Assembly: GCA_002414385.1 (NCBI GenBank)
Contig: DHZH01000003.1
Span: 1-64,000 of the forward strand
Direction: 5' to 3'
Origin: Gammaproteobacteria bacterium UBA5109
Lineage (GTDB): Bacteria; Pseudomonadota; Gammaproteobacteria; Pseudomonadales; Pseudohongiellaceae
Length of the DNA: 64,000 nt
Numbering within the stretch: the first letter of the stretch is position 1; every line of letters starts with the position of its first letter. The notes beneath the pieces are model-generated. The model saw only the letters and a list, made by a program, of their open reading frames with translations, ran no database searches and was not told the DNA's origin. Positions 35,441-44,065 of the stretch are shown in pieces. The position numbers were made by a program, and so were the translations under genes.

Positions 35441-36655
35441 ATGAAAAAAATAAAGACCCAGGTCGCCATTATTGGTGCCGGACCTTCAGGTTTGCTGCTT
35501 GGTCAGTTACTGGCAAAGCAGGGAATCGACAACATCATTATTGAGCGCGTTTCCGGGGAATATGTGCTCGGTCGTATCCGTGCCGGCATTCTGGAACAGG
35601 GCTTCGCAGATCTGGTACGTGAAGCCGGTGTTGCCGGGCGAATGGACAGTGAAGGGCAGGTTCATGAAGGTGTCGCCATTGCCGTTGACAGAAAAAAATA
35701 TCGTATCGACCTGAAGAATCTTACCGGTGGCGATGTGGTGATCTGTTATGGCCAGACAGAAATCACCAAGGATTTAATGGATGCCCGAGCAGCCTCGGGT
35801 CAGACGACCTATTACGAATCAGATGATACTGCCCTGCATGATGTGACGACAGACAGTCCGTATGTCACTTTTAAAAATGGCGGCGAAGAGTACCATCTTG
35901 ATTGTGATTTTGTGGCTGGCTGTGATGGCTTCCATGGTGTTTCCCGCAAAACCATTCCGGAAGACAAGCGTACCGAGTTTGAACGGGTTTACCCTTTTGG
36001 CTGGCTGGGGCTGCTGAGTGATACCCCGCCGATAGATCATGAGCTGATTTACTGCAAGAGTGAACGTGGTTTTGCGCTGTGCAGTATGCGCTCCAATACG
36101 CGTTCACGTTACTACCTGCAGGTTCCGCTGAGCGATAAAGTCGAAAACTGGTCGGATGATGCTTTCTGGGAGGAACTGAAAAAACGCGTTCCGGACGAGG
36201 ATGTCCCCAATCTGGTGACCGGCCCGAGTATCGAGAAAAGTATCGCGCCGCTGCGTTCATTTGTCTGCGAACCGATGCAGTACGGCAACATGTTCCTGGT
36301 CGGCGATGCCGCACATATTGTCCCGCCAACCGGTGCCAAGGGACTGAATCTGGCCGCTTCGGATGTGGCTACCCTGTACCGGATCATGTGCCGGGTTTAT
36401 CAGGAAAATGATCGTGACTGCATAAGCCAGTATTCAGGCATTGCCCTGCGTCGTGTCTGGCATGGTGAACGATTTTCCTGGTGGATGACCAATATGCTGC
36501 ATGATTTCGTTGATGCGGCTCTGGACAATGATCTGGACAGCAAAACCTTTGACCGCTTCATGAGTTCAGAACGCAATTTCTTTCTGGAGAATGAAGAAGG
36601 CCGGCGGGTTATTGCCATGCAGTATGTCGGCCTGCCTTATGAGCAGTTGAAGTAA
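35441..36655 (+). CDS. pobA: 4-hydroxybenzoate 3-monooxygenase
   Basis: FAD monooxygenase of 404 residues that turns 4-hydroxybenzoate into protocatechuate with NAD(P)H and O2. It has VAIIGAGPSGLLLG at the start, the PobA-specific LGRIRAGILEQG, the DG-type motif VAGCDGFHGVSR and the FAD site GDAAHIVPPTGAKGLNLAASD, here split as GDAAHIVPPTG and KGLNLAASD. The end, YVGLPYE, is also PobA-like. ATG 35441 follows AAGGAATTAAGC. It opens the protocatechuate 4,5-cleavage run, with the next gene starting nine bases after its stop. Confidence 0.93.
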   Translation: MKKIKTQVAIIGAGPSGLLLGQLLAKQGIDNIIIERVSGEYVLGRIRAGILEQGFADLVREAGVAGRMDSEGQVHEGVAIAVDRKKYRIDLKNLTGGDVVICYGQTEITKDLMDARAASGQTTYYESDDTALHDVTTDSPYVTFKNGGEEYHLDCDFVAGCDGFHGVSRKTIPEDKRTEFERVYPFGWLGLLSDTPPIDHELIYCKSERGFALCSMRSNTRSRYYLQVPLSDKVENWSDDAFWEELKKRVPDEDVPNLVTGPSIEKSIAPLRSFVCEPMQYGNMFLVGDAAHIVPPTGAKGLNLAASDVATLYRIMCRVYQENDRDCISQYSGIALRRVWHGERFSWWMTNMLHDFVDAALDNDLDSKTFDRFMSSERNFFLENEEGRRVIAMQYVGLPYEQLK

Positions 36656-36664
36656 GCAGCATCC

Positions 36665-37756
36665 ATGCAAACCGCCATCCCCTACATGCAACTACGTGGC
36701 GGCAGTTCGAAAGGCCTTTATTTTAAAGCCAGCGATCTTCCGCAGGATCAGGCAGCTAAAGATGCAGTCCTGGTGGCTGCCATGTGTGGTGTCGGGGGTG
36801 AAGATAAACGCCAGATCGACGGACTGGGCGGCTCAGATCCGCTTACCAGCAAGGTTGGAATTGTCAGCCTTTCAGCGCGAGAGGATGCTGATCTCGATTA
36901 TGAATTTGTACAGGTGGTTGTAGGCGGCAATACCACGGACCGCACGCAGAACTGCGGCAATATTCTCGCCGGGATTCTGCCCTTCGCGATTGAAAGTGGT
37001 TTATTGAAAGCGGACAGTCCGCAAACCAGGGCCCGAATTTTTATGACCAACAGCGGCTCCATCTGTGAAGTTGTTGTGCAGACTCCAGCTGGCAAAGTGG
37101 AATATGCCGGAGATGCCCGTATTGATGGTGTGCCCGGATCAGCGGCACCAGTCATGTGTAATTATATGGATCTGGCCGGTTCAGCTACCGGAGCCCTGTT
37201 GCCTACCGGTAACCTGGTGGATGAGGTAAATGGAATTAGTGTGACCTGTATTGATAACGGGATGCCGATCGTGCTGATCAAGGCCGGAGATCTTGGCGTC
37301 AGTGCTTATGAAAGTCGTGATGAGCTCAATGGTAATGAAGAGCTAAAGGCAAAACTGGAAAGTATCCGCCTGCAGTTGGGTCCCGTAATGAATCTGGGTG
37401 ATGTCAGCGATAAAGTCGTGCCAAAAATGACGCTTATTGCAGCACCAAAAGCCGGTGGACTGATACATACCCGCAGTTTTATTCCACACGTCTGTCATGC
37501 AGCCATCGGGGTACTGGCTGCTGTGTCTGTAGCGACAGCCTGTATAATTCCGGGTTCCGTTGCCGATGGTGTGGCGAGTCTGCCAAAGCCGGGCAAGCCC
37601 TATTCAGTGGAACATCCCAGCGGAGAGTTTTCCGTTGTGCTGGAGCTGGATGACAGTGTTGATCCTCCACAGGTACATAAAGCGGGTTTGTTGAGAACGG
37701 CGCGATTGTTAAGCCGCGGTGAAGTATATATCCCAGCCTCCGTCTGGCAGGGATAA
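36665..37756 (+). CDS. ligU: 4-oxalomesaconate tautomerase/isomerase (GalD/LigU, PrpF family)
   Basis: PrpF-family protein of 363 residues; the family adopts a diaminopimelate-epimerase fold with two active-site cysteines. Characteristic segments are MQLRGGSSKGLYF at the start, DGLGGSDPLTSKVGIV and TQNCGNILAGILPFA, which holds one catalytic cysteine. In protocatechuate 4,5-cleavage, LigU moves a double bond in 4-oxalomesaconate; GalD does a keto-enol tautomerisation in gallate breakdown. Which reaction applies is not decidable from sequence alone, but the LigJ-type hydratase nearby favours the LigU route. Confidence 0.88.
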   Translation: MQTAIPYMQLRGGSSKGLYFKASDLPQDQAAKDAVLVAAMCGVGGEDKRQIDGLGGSDPLTSKVGIVSLSAREDADLDYEFVQVVVGGNTTDRTQNCGNILAGILPFAIESGLLKADSPQTRARIFMTNSGSICEVVVQTPAGKVEYAGDARIDGVPGSAAPVMCNYMDLAGSATGALLPTGNLVDEVNGISVTCIDNGMPIVLIKAGDLGVSAYESRDELNGNEELKAKLESIRLQLGPVMNLGDVSDKVVPKMTLIAAPKAGGLIHTRSFIPHVCHAAIGVLAAVSVATACIIPGSVADGVASLPKPGKPYSVEHPSGEFSVVLELDDSVDPPQVHKAGLLRTARLLSRGEVYIPASVWQG

Positions 37757-37791
37757 GCCCCAGTAATTTGCTAGTTGTTTAAGGCCTTATA

Positions 37792-38670
37792 ATGAGCGAA
37801 AAGAAAACATGCATGCCTCCCGACCCGAATACCCGTACGCCGGGTTTCAAGGCGCCGCCGAAGTCCTGTGATGCCCATTGTCACGTTTTCGGACCAAAAG
37901 AAATATTTCCCTATCATCCGACCAGCACTTATGAGCCGCCGGATGCAGGAAAAGACAGGCTCAAGACCTTGCATGAAATTCTTGGCATTGAACGTGCGGT
38001 TATTGTTCAGGCCAGTTGCCATGGTCCGGATAACCGCGCCATGATAGATGCCATTGCATCCAGCAAGGGAGCCTGGCGGGGTGTCTGTATTGCCAATGAC
38101 AGTTTCACGGATAATGACTTTCAGGATTTGCATGATGGCGGGGTACGTGGCGTGCGTTTTAATTTTGTTACGCATCTGGGCGGCACACCGAACCTGGAGA
38201 TGATGAAAAACGTGCTGGACCGGGTCAAGCCCCTGGGCTGGCATCTGGTGATTCATGTCAATGCAGAAGACATCATCAAGTTCCAGGATTTCTTTGCCCA
38301 GTTTGATATGGAGATTGTGGTGGATCATATGGGGCGTGTTCCCTGTGACCAGGGCACTGAACAAGAGGCTTTCCAGATTCTCAAGGATTTCATGCAACGT
38401 GATAACTGGTGGGTAAAAGTCTGCGGTTCGGAACGAATCTCCGCCGAGGGTCCGCCTTTTCATGATGCCGTACCTTTTGCAAAGGAGTTGATTCAGATTG
38501 CCCCGGATCGCACGTTATGGGGAACTGATTTTCCGCATCCCAATATCCGGCGCTGGATGCCCAACGATGGCGACCTGCTGGACCTGGTGCCATTGTTTGC
38601 CGAAGACGAAACGCTGCAAAACAAAGTGCTGGTGGATAATCCGGCGCGTCTTTATGGCTTTGATGAATAA
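37792..38670 (+). CDS. ligI: 2-pyrone-4,6-dicarboxylate lactonase
   Basis: Amidohydrolase-superfamily enzyme of 292 residues that opens 2-pyrone-4,6-dicarboxylate to 4-oxalomesaconate. The metal-site start CDAHCHVFGP, HVNAEDIIKFQDF, VVDHMGRVP and the catalytic Asp segment WGTDFPHPNI match LigI, which unusually for the superfamily works without a bound metal. It follows the LigU-like gene by 35 bases in the same direction and takes the product of the LigC dehydrogenase encoded further along. Confidence 0.92.
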   Translation: MSEKKTCMPPDPNTRTPGFKAPPKSCDAHCHVFGPKEIFPYHPTSTYEPPDAGKDRLKTLHEILGIERAVIVQASCHGPDNRAMIDAIASSKGAWRGVCIANDSFTDNDFQDLHDGGVRGVRFNFVTHLGGTPNLEMMKNVLDRVKPLGWHLVIHVNAEDIIKFQDFFAQFDMEIVVDHMGRVPCDQGTEQEAFQILKDFMQRDNWWVKVCGSERISAEGPPFHDAVPFAKELIQIAPDRTLWGTDFPHPNIRRWMPNDGDLLDLVPLFAEDETLQNKVLVDNPARLYGFDE

Positions 38671-38701
38671 AAGCAATAACTGAAAAGTGTAAGGTAAAAC
38701 T

Positions 38702-39409
38702 ATGAAAACCGTTGCTGTACGCAATATCGAACGCGCGGATCCGGCCGTGATTGATGAACTGGCGAAACTGGGTGTCGCCACGGTACATGAAGCTCAGGGC
38801 CGTGTTGGATTGTTAAAACCCTATATGCGCCCGATTTATTCTGGCACCCGCATCGGTGGCAGTGCCGTCACGATTCTGGCGCAGCCGGGCGATAACTGGA
38901 TGGTGCATGTGGCCATTGAACTGTGTCAACCCGGCGACATTCTGGTGGTCGGCCTGACGACTGAAAATGAAGACGGATTTTTTGGTGATTTGCTCGCTGA
39001 ATCCTGCAAGGCACGGGGCGTCCGCGGTCTGGTCATTGATGCCGGCGTGCGCGATATTCGTGACCTGAAAGAGATGAACTTTCCGGTCTGGTCCAGAGCT
39101 GTCCATGCCAAGGGAACCGTGAAAGCGACTCTGGGCGCGGTGAACGTGCCGCTGGTTTGTGCCGGTCAGTATGTGGTGCCGGGCGATATCGTCCTGGCTG
39201 ATGATGATGGCGTCTGTATTGTAGAACGTGCCAATGCTGAAAAAGCCCTGGAAGGCGGCAAGCAACGTGAAGCCAATGAAATTGCCAAACGTGAAAAGCT
39301 GGCCAGGGGTGAACTTGGCCTGGATATCTACAACATGCGTCCCCGCCTGGAAGAGGAAGGCCTGGTTTATCTGGATAACCTTGATGAATACTACAAACTG
39401 AAAAAATAA
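38702..39409 (+). CDS. ligK: 4-carboxy-4-hydroxy-2-oxoadipate aldolase / oxaloacetate decarboxylase
   Basis: RraA-like class II aldolase of 235 residues, the last step of the pathway: it splits 4-carboxy-4-hydroxy-2-oxoadipate into pyruvate and oxaloacetate and also decarboxylates oxaloacetate. The metal and substrate motif is GLVIDAGVRDIRDLKEM with the conserved Arg-Asp pair, and GDLLAESCKARGVRG precedes it. The length fits LigK/GalC/ProA proteins. It lies 31 bases after ligI in the same direction. Confidence 0.92.
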   Translation: MKTVAVRNIERADPAVIDELAKLGVATVHEAQGRVGLLKPYMRPIYSGTRIGGSAVTILAQPGDNWMVHVAIELCQPGDILVVGLTTENEDGFFGDLLAESCKARGVRGLVIDAGVRDIRDLKEMNFPVWSRAVHAKGTVKATLGAVNVPLVCAGQYVVPGDIVLADDDGVCIVERANAEKALEGGKQREANEIAKREKLARGELGLDIYNMRPRLEEEGLVYLDNLDEYYKLKK

Positions 39410-39454
39410 ATTATTGGAATTTATACTTAATAAATAAAAAGGTAAGCAGTACAC

Positions 39455-40468
39455 ATGATTATCGATTGTCACGGTCATTACACAACGGCTCCCGAGGCGC
39501 TGGGGGAGTATCGTGAAGCACAAAAAGCTGCTCTGCAAAAAGACCCCCAGCATGTTGGTGAAAAAGGCGAGATCAATATCAGCGATGATGAAATTCGCGA
39601 GAGCCTTGAGAATTCGCAGTTAAAACTACAAAAAGAGCGTGGGGCAGACCGTACCATTTTTTCACCGCGGGCAAGCTGGATGGGTCCGCATATTGGTAAT
39701 GCCTATACCAGCAAGTTCTGGACAGAGCACACCAATGAATTGATTTACCGTGTGACTCAGTTATATCCGGATAACTTTATCGGTGCCTGTGCCTTGCCAC
39801 AGTCTCCCGGTACCTCCCTGGATAACAGCGTTGCCGAGCTGGAACGCTGCGTTACCGAGTTTGATTTTGTCGGCTGCAACCTGAACCTGGATCCCTCCGG
39901 AGGGCATTTTGACTCACCACCCCTGGGAGATAAATACTGGTATCCGATTTATGAAAAGATGGTCGAGCTTGATGTGCCGGCCATGATTCATGTCAGTGGT
40001 TCCTGTAATCCGGCTTTTCATGCTACCGGCTCCTATTACTTGAGTGCCGATACGGTGGCTTTCATGCAGCTGATGCAGTCCAGTGTCACTAAAGACTTTC
40101 CGGAAATTAAATTTATTATTCCGCATGGTGGTGGTGCCGTGCCCTATCACTGGGGACGGTTTCGTGGACTTGCGGATATGCTGAAACTGCCACCGCTGGA
40201 TGAGCTGCTGATGAATAACGTATTTTTTGATACCTGTGTGTATCACCAGAAAGGTATCGACATGTTACTGAAAGTGATTCCCAACAAGAATATTTTATTT
40301 GCCTCGGAAATGGTGGGTGCGGTTCGTGGTATTGATCCTGAAACCGGGCATTATTTCGATGATACCAAGCGTTACATCGATAATGCGGCAATCAGTGATA
40401 AGGAAAAAGCCAATATTTTTGAACACAATATTCGTGCTGTTTATCCACGCATTAATAATATTTTATAA
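39455..40468 (+). CDS. ligJ: 4-oxalomesaconate hydratase, amidohydrolase type
   Basis: Amidohydrolase-superfamily enzyme of 337 residues. It opens with MIIDCHGHYTTAPEAL (HxH metal motif) and includes IHVSGSCNPAF, FIIPHGGGAVPYHWGRFRG and ILFASEMVGAVRG. This is the LigJ form known from sphingomonads, which hydrates the isomerised oxalomesaconate to 4-carboxy-4-hydroxy-2-oxoadipate with Zn2+; it differs from the LmbE-like GalB hydratase of Pseudomonas. AAAAAGGTAAGC lies just upstream of the ATG. Confidence 0.9.
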   Translation: MIIDCHGHYTTAPEALGEYREAQKAALQKDPQHVGEKGEINISDDEIRESLENSQLKLQKERGADRTIFSPRASWMGPHIGNAYTSKFWTEHTNELIYRVTQLYPDNFIGACALPQSPGTSLDNSVAELERCVTEFDFVGCNLNLDPSGGHFDSPPLGDKYWYPIYEKMVELDVPAMIHVSGSCNPAFHATGSYYLSADTVAFMQLMQSSVTKDFPEIKFIIPHGGGAVPYHWGRFRGLADMLKLPPLDELLMNNVFFDTCVYHQKGIDMLLKVIPNKNILFASEMVGAVRGIDPETGHYFDDTKRYIDNAAISDKEKANIFEHNIRAVYPRINNIL

Positions 40469-40599
40469 GAAAGAGCTGGGCTTGGTCTGAATCAAACAAA
40501 CCGGATCAAACATTCATCAGCAGAATTTATGCATGTTATGATGAAACTGAATGTAGTCTGTTGCTGGTCCTGGCAACGGGCCAGTGATGGAGAATTACC

Positions 40600-40995
40600 A
40601 TGAAATCCGAAACTGAAGAACAATATGAAGATATACCGGGCACTTACCTGTTTAATCGCAAGCGCTGCCAGAAAGGTTACCATCTGAACATGTTTTTCAT
40701 GTCCCTGTTAAAAGAAGAAAACCGCAAGGAGTTTCTGGCTGACGAGGCTGGATATCTGGACAGCTTTCCACTGACGGATGATCAAAAACGGGTTGTCCTT
40801 GAAAGAGACTTCAACGGGATACTGGCAGAGGGAGGCAATATTTATTATGCCGCCAAGCTTGGCGCAACTCTGGGTCTTTCATTTCAGTACATGGCCGGTG
40901 CCATGTCCGGCATGAGTCAGGAAGAATATCGCAAAATGATGGTTGATGGCGGCCGTAGTGTTGAAGGCAACCGCAGTAAATCGGAGCATAAGTAA
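40600..40995 (+). CDS. ligA: protocatechuate 4,5-dioxygenase, alpha subunit
   Basis: Small subunit of 131 residues of the extradiol LigAB enzyme. It is helical, with YEDIPGTYLFNRKRCQKGYH near the start, LNMFFMSLLKEENRKEFLAD and GNIYYAAKLGATLGLSFQY, the usual LigA pattern; the subunit caps the active site of LigB. GGAG precedes the ATG. It overlaps ligB as TAATG, which couples production of the two subunits. Confidence 0.93.
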   Translation: MKSETEEQYEDIPGTYLFNRKRCQKGYHLNMFFMSLLKEENRKEFLADEAGYLDSFPLTDDQKRVVLERDFNGILAEGGNIYYAAKLGATLGLSFQYMAGAMSGMSQEEYRKMMVDGGRSVEGNRSKSEHK

Positions 40996-41837
40996 TGGGA
41001 AAAATAGTTGCAGGTCTGGGGACCTCTCATGTCCCGGCCATCGGGGTTGCGCATGACCAGGGGCTGACTGAAGAGCCTTACTGGAAACCGCTGTTTGATG
41101 GATACGGACCGGCCCGGGAATGGTTAAAGAAAATTGATCCTGATGTCGTGATACTGGTGTATAACGATCATGGTACGGTGTTTTCACTGCAGAGCATTCC
41201 AACTTTTGCCATCGGTGTTGCCGAGCAGTATAAACCGGCCGATGAAGGCTGGGGACCACGACCGGTACCGGTGGTGGAGGGAGATGCGAATCTTTCCTGG
41301 CATCTGGCTGAGTCATTGATTCTGGATGAATTCGACATGACCATCATGAATGAGATGGATGTCGACCACGGATTGACCGTGCCTCTGTCCATCACCTGCG
41401 GCCATGTCGATAAATGGCCCTTCAAAGTCATTCCCCTGGCTGTTAATGTTGTCCTGTATCCTCCGCCGACGGGTAACCGTTGTTACAATCTTGGCAGGGC
41501 GATCCGTAAAGCCGTGGAAGCCTATGATGAAGATACCAGAGTGGTCATTATGGGTACCGGAGGCATGTCACATCAGTTGCATGGTGAACGTGCCGGATTG
41601 ATCAACAGGGAATGGGATAATCGCTTCCTTGATGATCTGTCCAAAGACCCGGAACGCCTGCGCAAGATTCCGCATCTAGAATATGTGCGGGAAACCGGCG
41701 CCGAAGGTATCGAGATGGTCATGTGGCTGGTGATGCGTGGCGCGCTGGATGACAATGTCAAAGAAGTTTATCGGCATTATCATGTGCCTGCATCCAATAC
41801 CGGCGCGGGTCTGATTGTTCTGGAAAATGATGCGTAA
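40995..41837 (+). CDS. ligB: protocatechuate 4,5-dioxygenase, beta subunit
   Basis: Catalytic subunit of 280 residues. The Fe(II) ligands of the LigB family are recognisable as His in GLGTSHVPAIGVA, His in LVYNDHGTVFSL and a C-terminal Glu region near YVRETGAEGIEMVMW. It cleaves protocatechuate between carbons 4 and 5 with O2 to give 4-carboxy-2-hydroxymuconate-6-semialdehyde. MEVDHG-like NEMDVDHGLTVPLS and VIPLAVNVV are also typical. The start codon overlaps the ligA stop. Confidence 0.94.
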   Translation: MGKIVAGLGTSHVPAIGVAHDQGLTEEPYWKPLFDGYGPAREWLKKIDPDVVILVYNDHGTVFSLQSIPTFAIGVAEQYKPADEGWGPRPVPVVEGDANLSWHLAESLILDEFDMTIMNEMDVDHGLTVPLSITCGHVDKWPFKVIPLAVNVVLYPPPTGNRCYNLGRAIRKAVEAYDEDTRVVIMGTGGMSHQLHGERAGLINREWDNRFLDDLSKDPERLRKIPHLEYVRETGAEGIEMVMWLVMRGALDDNVKEVYRHYHVPASNTGAGLIVLENDA

Positions 41838-41896
41838 TCAGACACTGAACAGAAATTTTTAAGCGAACAAAAGACTAAACAGGCAAGAGAGTTGTT

Positions 41897-42847
41897 ATGA
41901 AGATTATTATGGTAGGCCAGGGGGCCTTTGGTAAAAAACATCTGAATGGAATCAAGAACATTGACGGAGTCGAAGTCGTCAGTCTTTGTGGCGGCAGTTC
42001 CGACAGCACCAGAGCAGTGGCAGAAGAGTTTGGCATTCCTCACCATACGTCAGACCTGGATGAAGCACTGGCGCAACCGGGTGTGGAAGCGGCAATCATT
42101 GCCTCACCGACACAGATTCATGCACAGCAGGCCATTCAGTGCATGAAAGCCGGCAAGCATGTCGAAATCGAAATTCCCATGGCGGACAACATTGAAGATG
42201 CCCGTGAAATTGTCAAGGTACAGAAGGAAACCGGACTGGTCGCCATGGCGGGACATACCCGACGTTTCAATCCCAGTCATCAGTGGATTCATAACAAGAT
42301 CAAGGCCGGCGAGCTGAACGTGCAGCAGATGGATGTGCAGACTTACTTCTTTCGCCGCAAAAACCTTAATGCCCTCGGAGAACCCAGAAGCTGGACTGAC
42401 CATCTGCTCTGGCATCATGCCTGCCATACAGTCGATCTGTTCCAGTACCAGACCGGGCAGGTTGTTTCTGAGCAGTATGCCCTGGAAGGGCCGCACCATC
42501 CTGAACTGGGGATTGCCATGGATATGTCCATTGGCATGAAAGTCCCCAATGGTGCTATCTGTACCCTGTCCCTGTCATTTAACAATGACGGGCCCCTGGG
42601 AACTTTCTTCCGTTATATCTGTGATAACGGCACCTATATTGCGCGCTATGACGATCTGTTTGATGGTAAGGAAGAGCAGATTGATGTCAGCAAGGTGGAT
42701 GTGTCCATGAACGGAATTGAACTACAGGACCGTGAATTCTTTGCCGCCATCAAGGAAGGCCGGGAGCCTAACGCCAGTGTGGCGCAGGCTCTGGATGCCA
42801 TGGAAACGCTGGAACGGCTGGAGCAATGCCTGGAAGGTAATAACTAG
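41897..42847 (+). CDS. ligC: 4-carboxy-2-hydroxymuconate-6-semialdehyde dehydrogenase
   Basis: Gfo/Idh/MocA-family NADP-dependent dehydrogenase of 316 residues (the SYK-6 LigC is about 315). The Rossmann start is IIMVGQGAFGKKHLNGI and the substrate region has EIPMADNIEDAREI and LLWHHACHTVDLFQYQTG. It oxidises the LigAB product, in its hemiacetal form, to 2-pyrone-4,6-dicarboxylate. It follows ligB by 59 bases in the same direction and faces the MetE-like gene convergently. Confidence 0.92.
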   Translation: MKIIMVGQGAFGKKHLNGIKNIDGVEVVSLCGGSSDSTRAVAEEFGIPHHTSDLDEALAQPGVEAAIIASPTQIHAQQAIQCMKAGKHVEIEIPMADNIEDAREIVKVQKETGLVAMAGHTRRFNPSHQWIHNKIKAGELNVQQMDVQTYFFRRKNLNALGEPRSWTDHLLWHHACHTVDLFQYQTGQVVSEQYALEGPHHPELGIAMDMSIGMKVPNGAICTLSLSFNNDGPLGTFFRYICDNGTYIARYDDLFDGKEEQIDVSKVDVSMNGIELQDREFFAAIKEGREPNASVAQALDAMETLERLEQCLEGNN

Positions 42848-42854
42848 CTCCCAG

Positions 42855-43964
42855 TCAGGCTTCGCCCCAGACCGAACGCGCTGTATTGACTACCAGTTCC
42901 AGTTTGCGCCACTGATCGTCATGCGTCAGATCATTGCCGTGATGAGTGGATGAAAAGCCACACTGGGGGCTGACGCACATGTTTTCCAGTGACATATACT
43001 GCCCCGCTTCATTGATGCGTTTCTCCAGTTCGGCCTGATCTTCCAGTGCGGCAATCTTGGACGACACGATACCCAAAACGACTCTTTTATGTTCCGGCAC
43101 AAAACGCAGCGGGGCAAAATCACCGGAACGTTCGTCATCGTATTCCAGGAAATAACCGTCGACATTGATTTCCTTGAACAGAATTTCTGCCACCGGTTCA
43201 TAGCCACCTTCGGCAAACCAGGTGCTGCGGTAATTGCCGCGACACAGATGAATGCACACACTCAAATCATCCGGACGGTCGTCGATAACGGAATTGATGA
43301 GTTCGGCATAGGTGCGGGGTAATTCATCAGGATCTTCACCACGTTCCTTGGCCGCGGCCCGCATTTTCGGGTCACACAGATAGGCCAGGTTAGTATCATC
43401 CATCTGCAGGTAACGCAGTCCGGCCTGATACAGCTGATCAATTTCCTCACGGTAGGCTGCCGCCAGATCAGCAAAAAATTCATCCATGTCAGGGTAGGAA
43501 GTAATATCAATTGACTTCCGGCCGCCACGAAAATGCACCATGGTGGGTGAGGGAATGCTGACCTTCGGTGTTTTGCTGGCCACTGATTTCAGATACTTGT
43601 AATCATCCACCTGAATATCTTTCACATGTTTGAGTTTGCCTGTGACGCTGCAGGAAGGAGGCGTAAAACCATCTTCTGCGGCTTTGGCATTGGGGTTGGC
43701 TTCGATACCGCCGGTAACGCTTACTCCGTCCAGTTCCCTGAGAAAATCCAGGTGAAAATAATCACGCCGAAACTCACCGTCAGTAATGGCCTGCATACCA
43801 GTGGCTTCGAGTTTTTTGACCGTCTCGGCGATGCCTTCATTTTCTATTTCACGTAATTCTTTGGCTGACAGCTTGCCCTGCTTCCAGAGTTCGCGACTGG
43901 TTTTGACTTTCTCAGTGCGCAGCAGGCTACCGACATGGTCAGCCCGAAAGGGATATTTGCTCAT
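42855..43964 (-). CDS. cobalamin-independent methionine synthase-like methyltransferase (MetE C-terminal domain, YxjG type)
   Basis: Stand-alone MetE C-terminal-type barrel of 369 residues. It starts MSKYPFRADHVGSLLR, a hallmark of the YxjG/YxjH group. The zinc site is intact: SVCIHLCRGN (His and Cys), GYFLEYDDERSG (Glu) and VSPQCGFSS (Cys). Such enzymes move methyl groups to a thiol from a small donor; many are not folate-dependent. Within a lignin-type cluster it could take the methyl of vanillate or syringate, or regenerate methionine; both are inference. Start 43964 is favoured over 43973, whose GGA abuts the codon. It lies convergently next to ligC. Confidence 0.85.
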   Translation of the reverse strand: MSKYPFRADHVGSLLRTEKVKTSRELWKQGKLSAKELREIENEGIAETVKKLEATGMQAITDGEFRRDYFHLDFLRELDGVSVTGGIEANPNAKAAEDGFTPPSCSVTGKLKHVKDIQVDDYKYLKSVASKTPKVSIPSPTMVHFRGGRKSIDITSYPDMDEFFADLAAAYREEIDQLYQAGLRYLQMDDTNLAYLCDPKMRAAAKERGEDPDELPRTYAELINSVIDDRPDDLSVCIHLCRGNYRSTWFAEGGYEPVAEILFKEINVDGYFLEYDDERSGDFAPLRFVPEHKRVVLGIVSSKIAALEDQAELEKRINEAGQYMSLENMCVSPQCGFSSTHHGNDLTHDDQWRKLELVVNTARSVWGEA

Positions 43965-44065
43965 TACTTCCATTCCAAATCAGATTTATTTTAGGGGGGT
44001 TTTTATCTTTTTTTATATTTTAAAAAACTGTCTGGTTTTAAACGATGCTAAGTTATCTGGACGGC

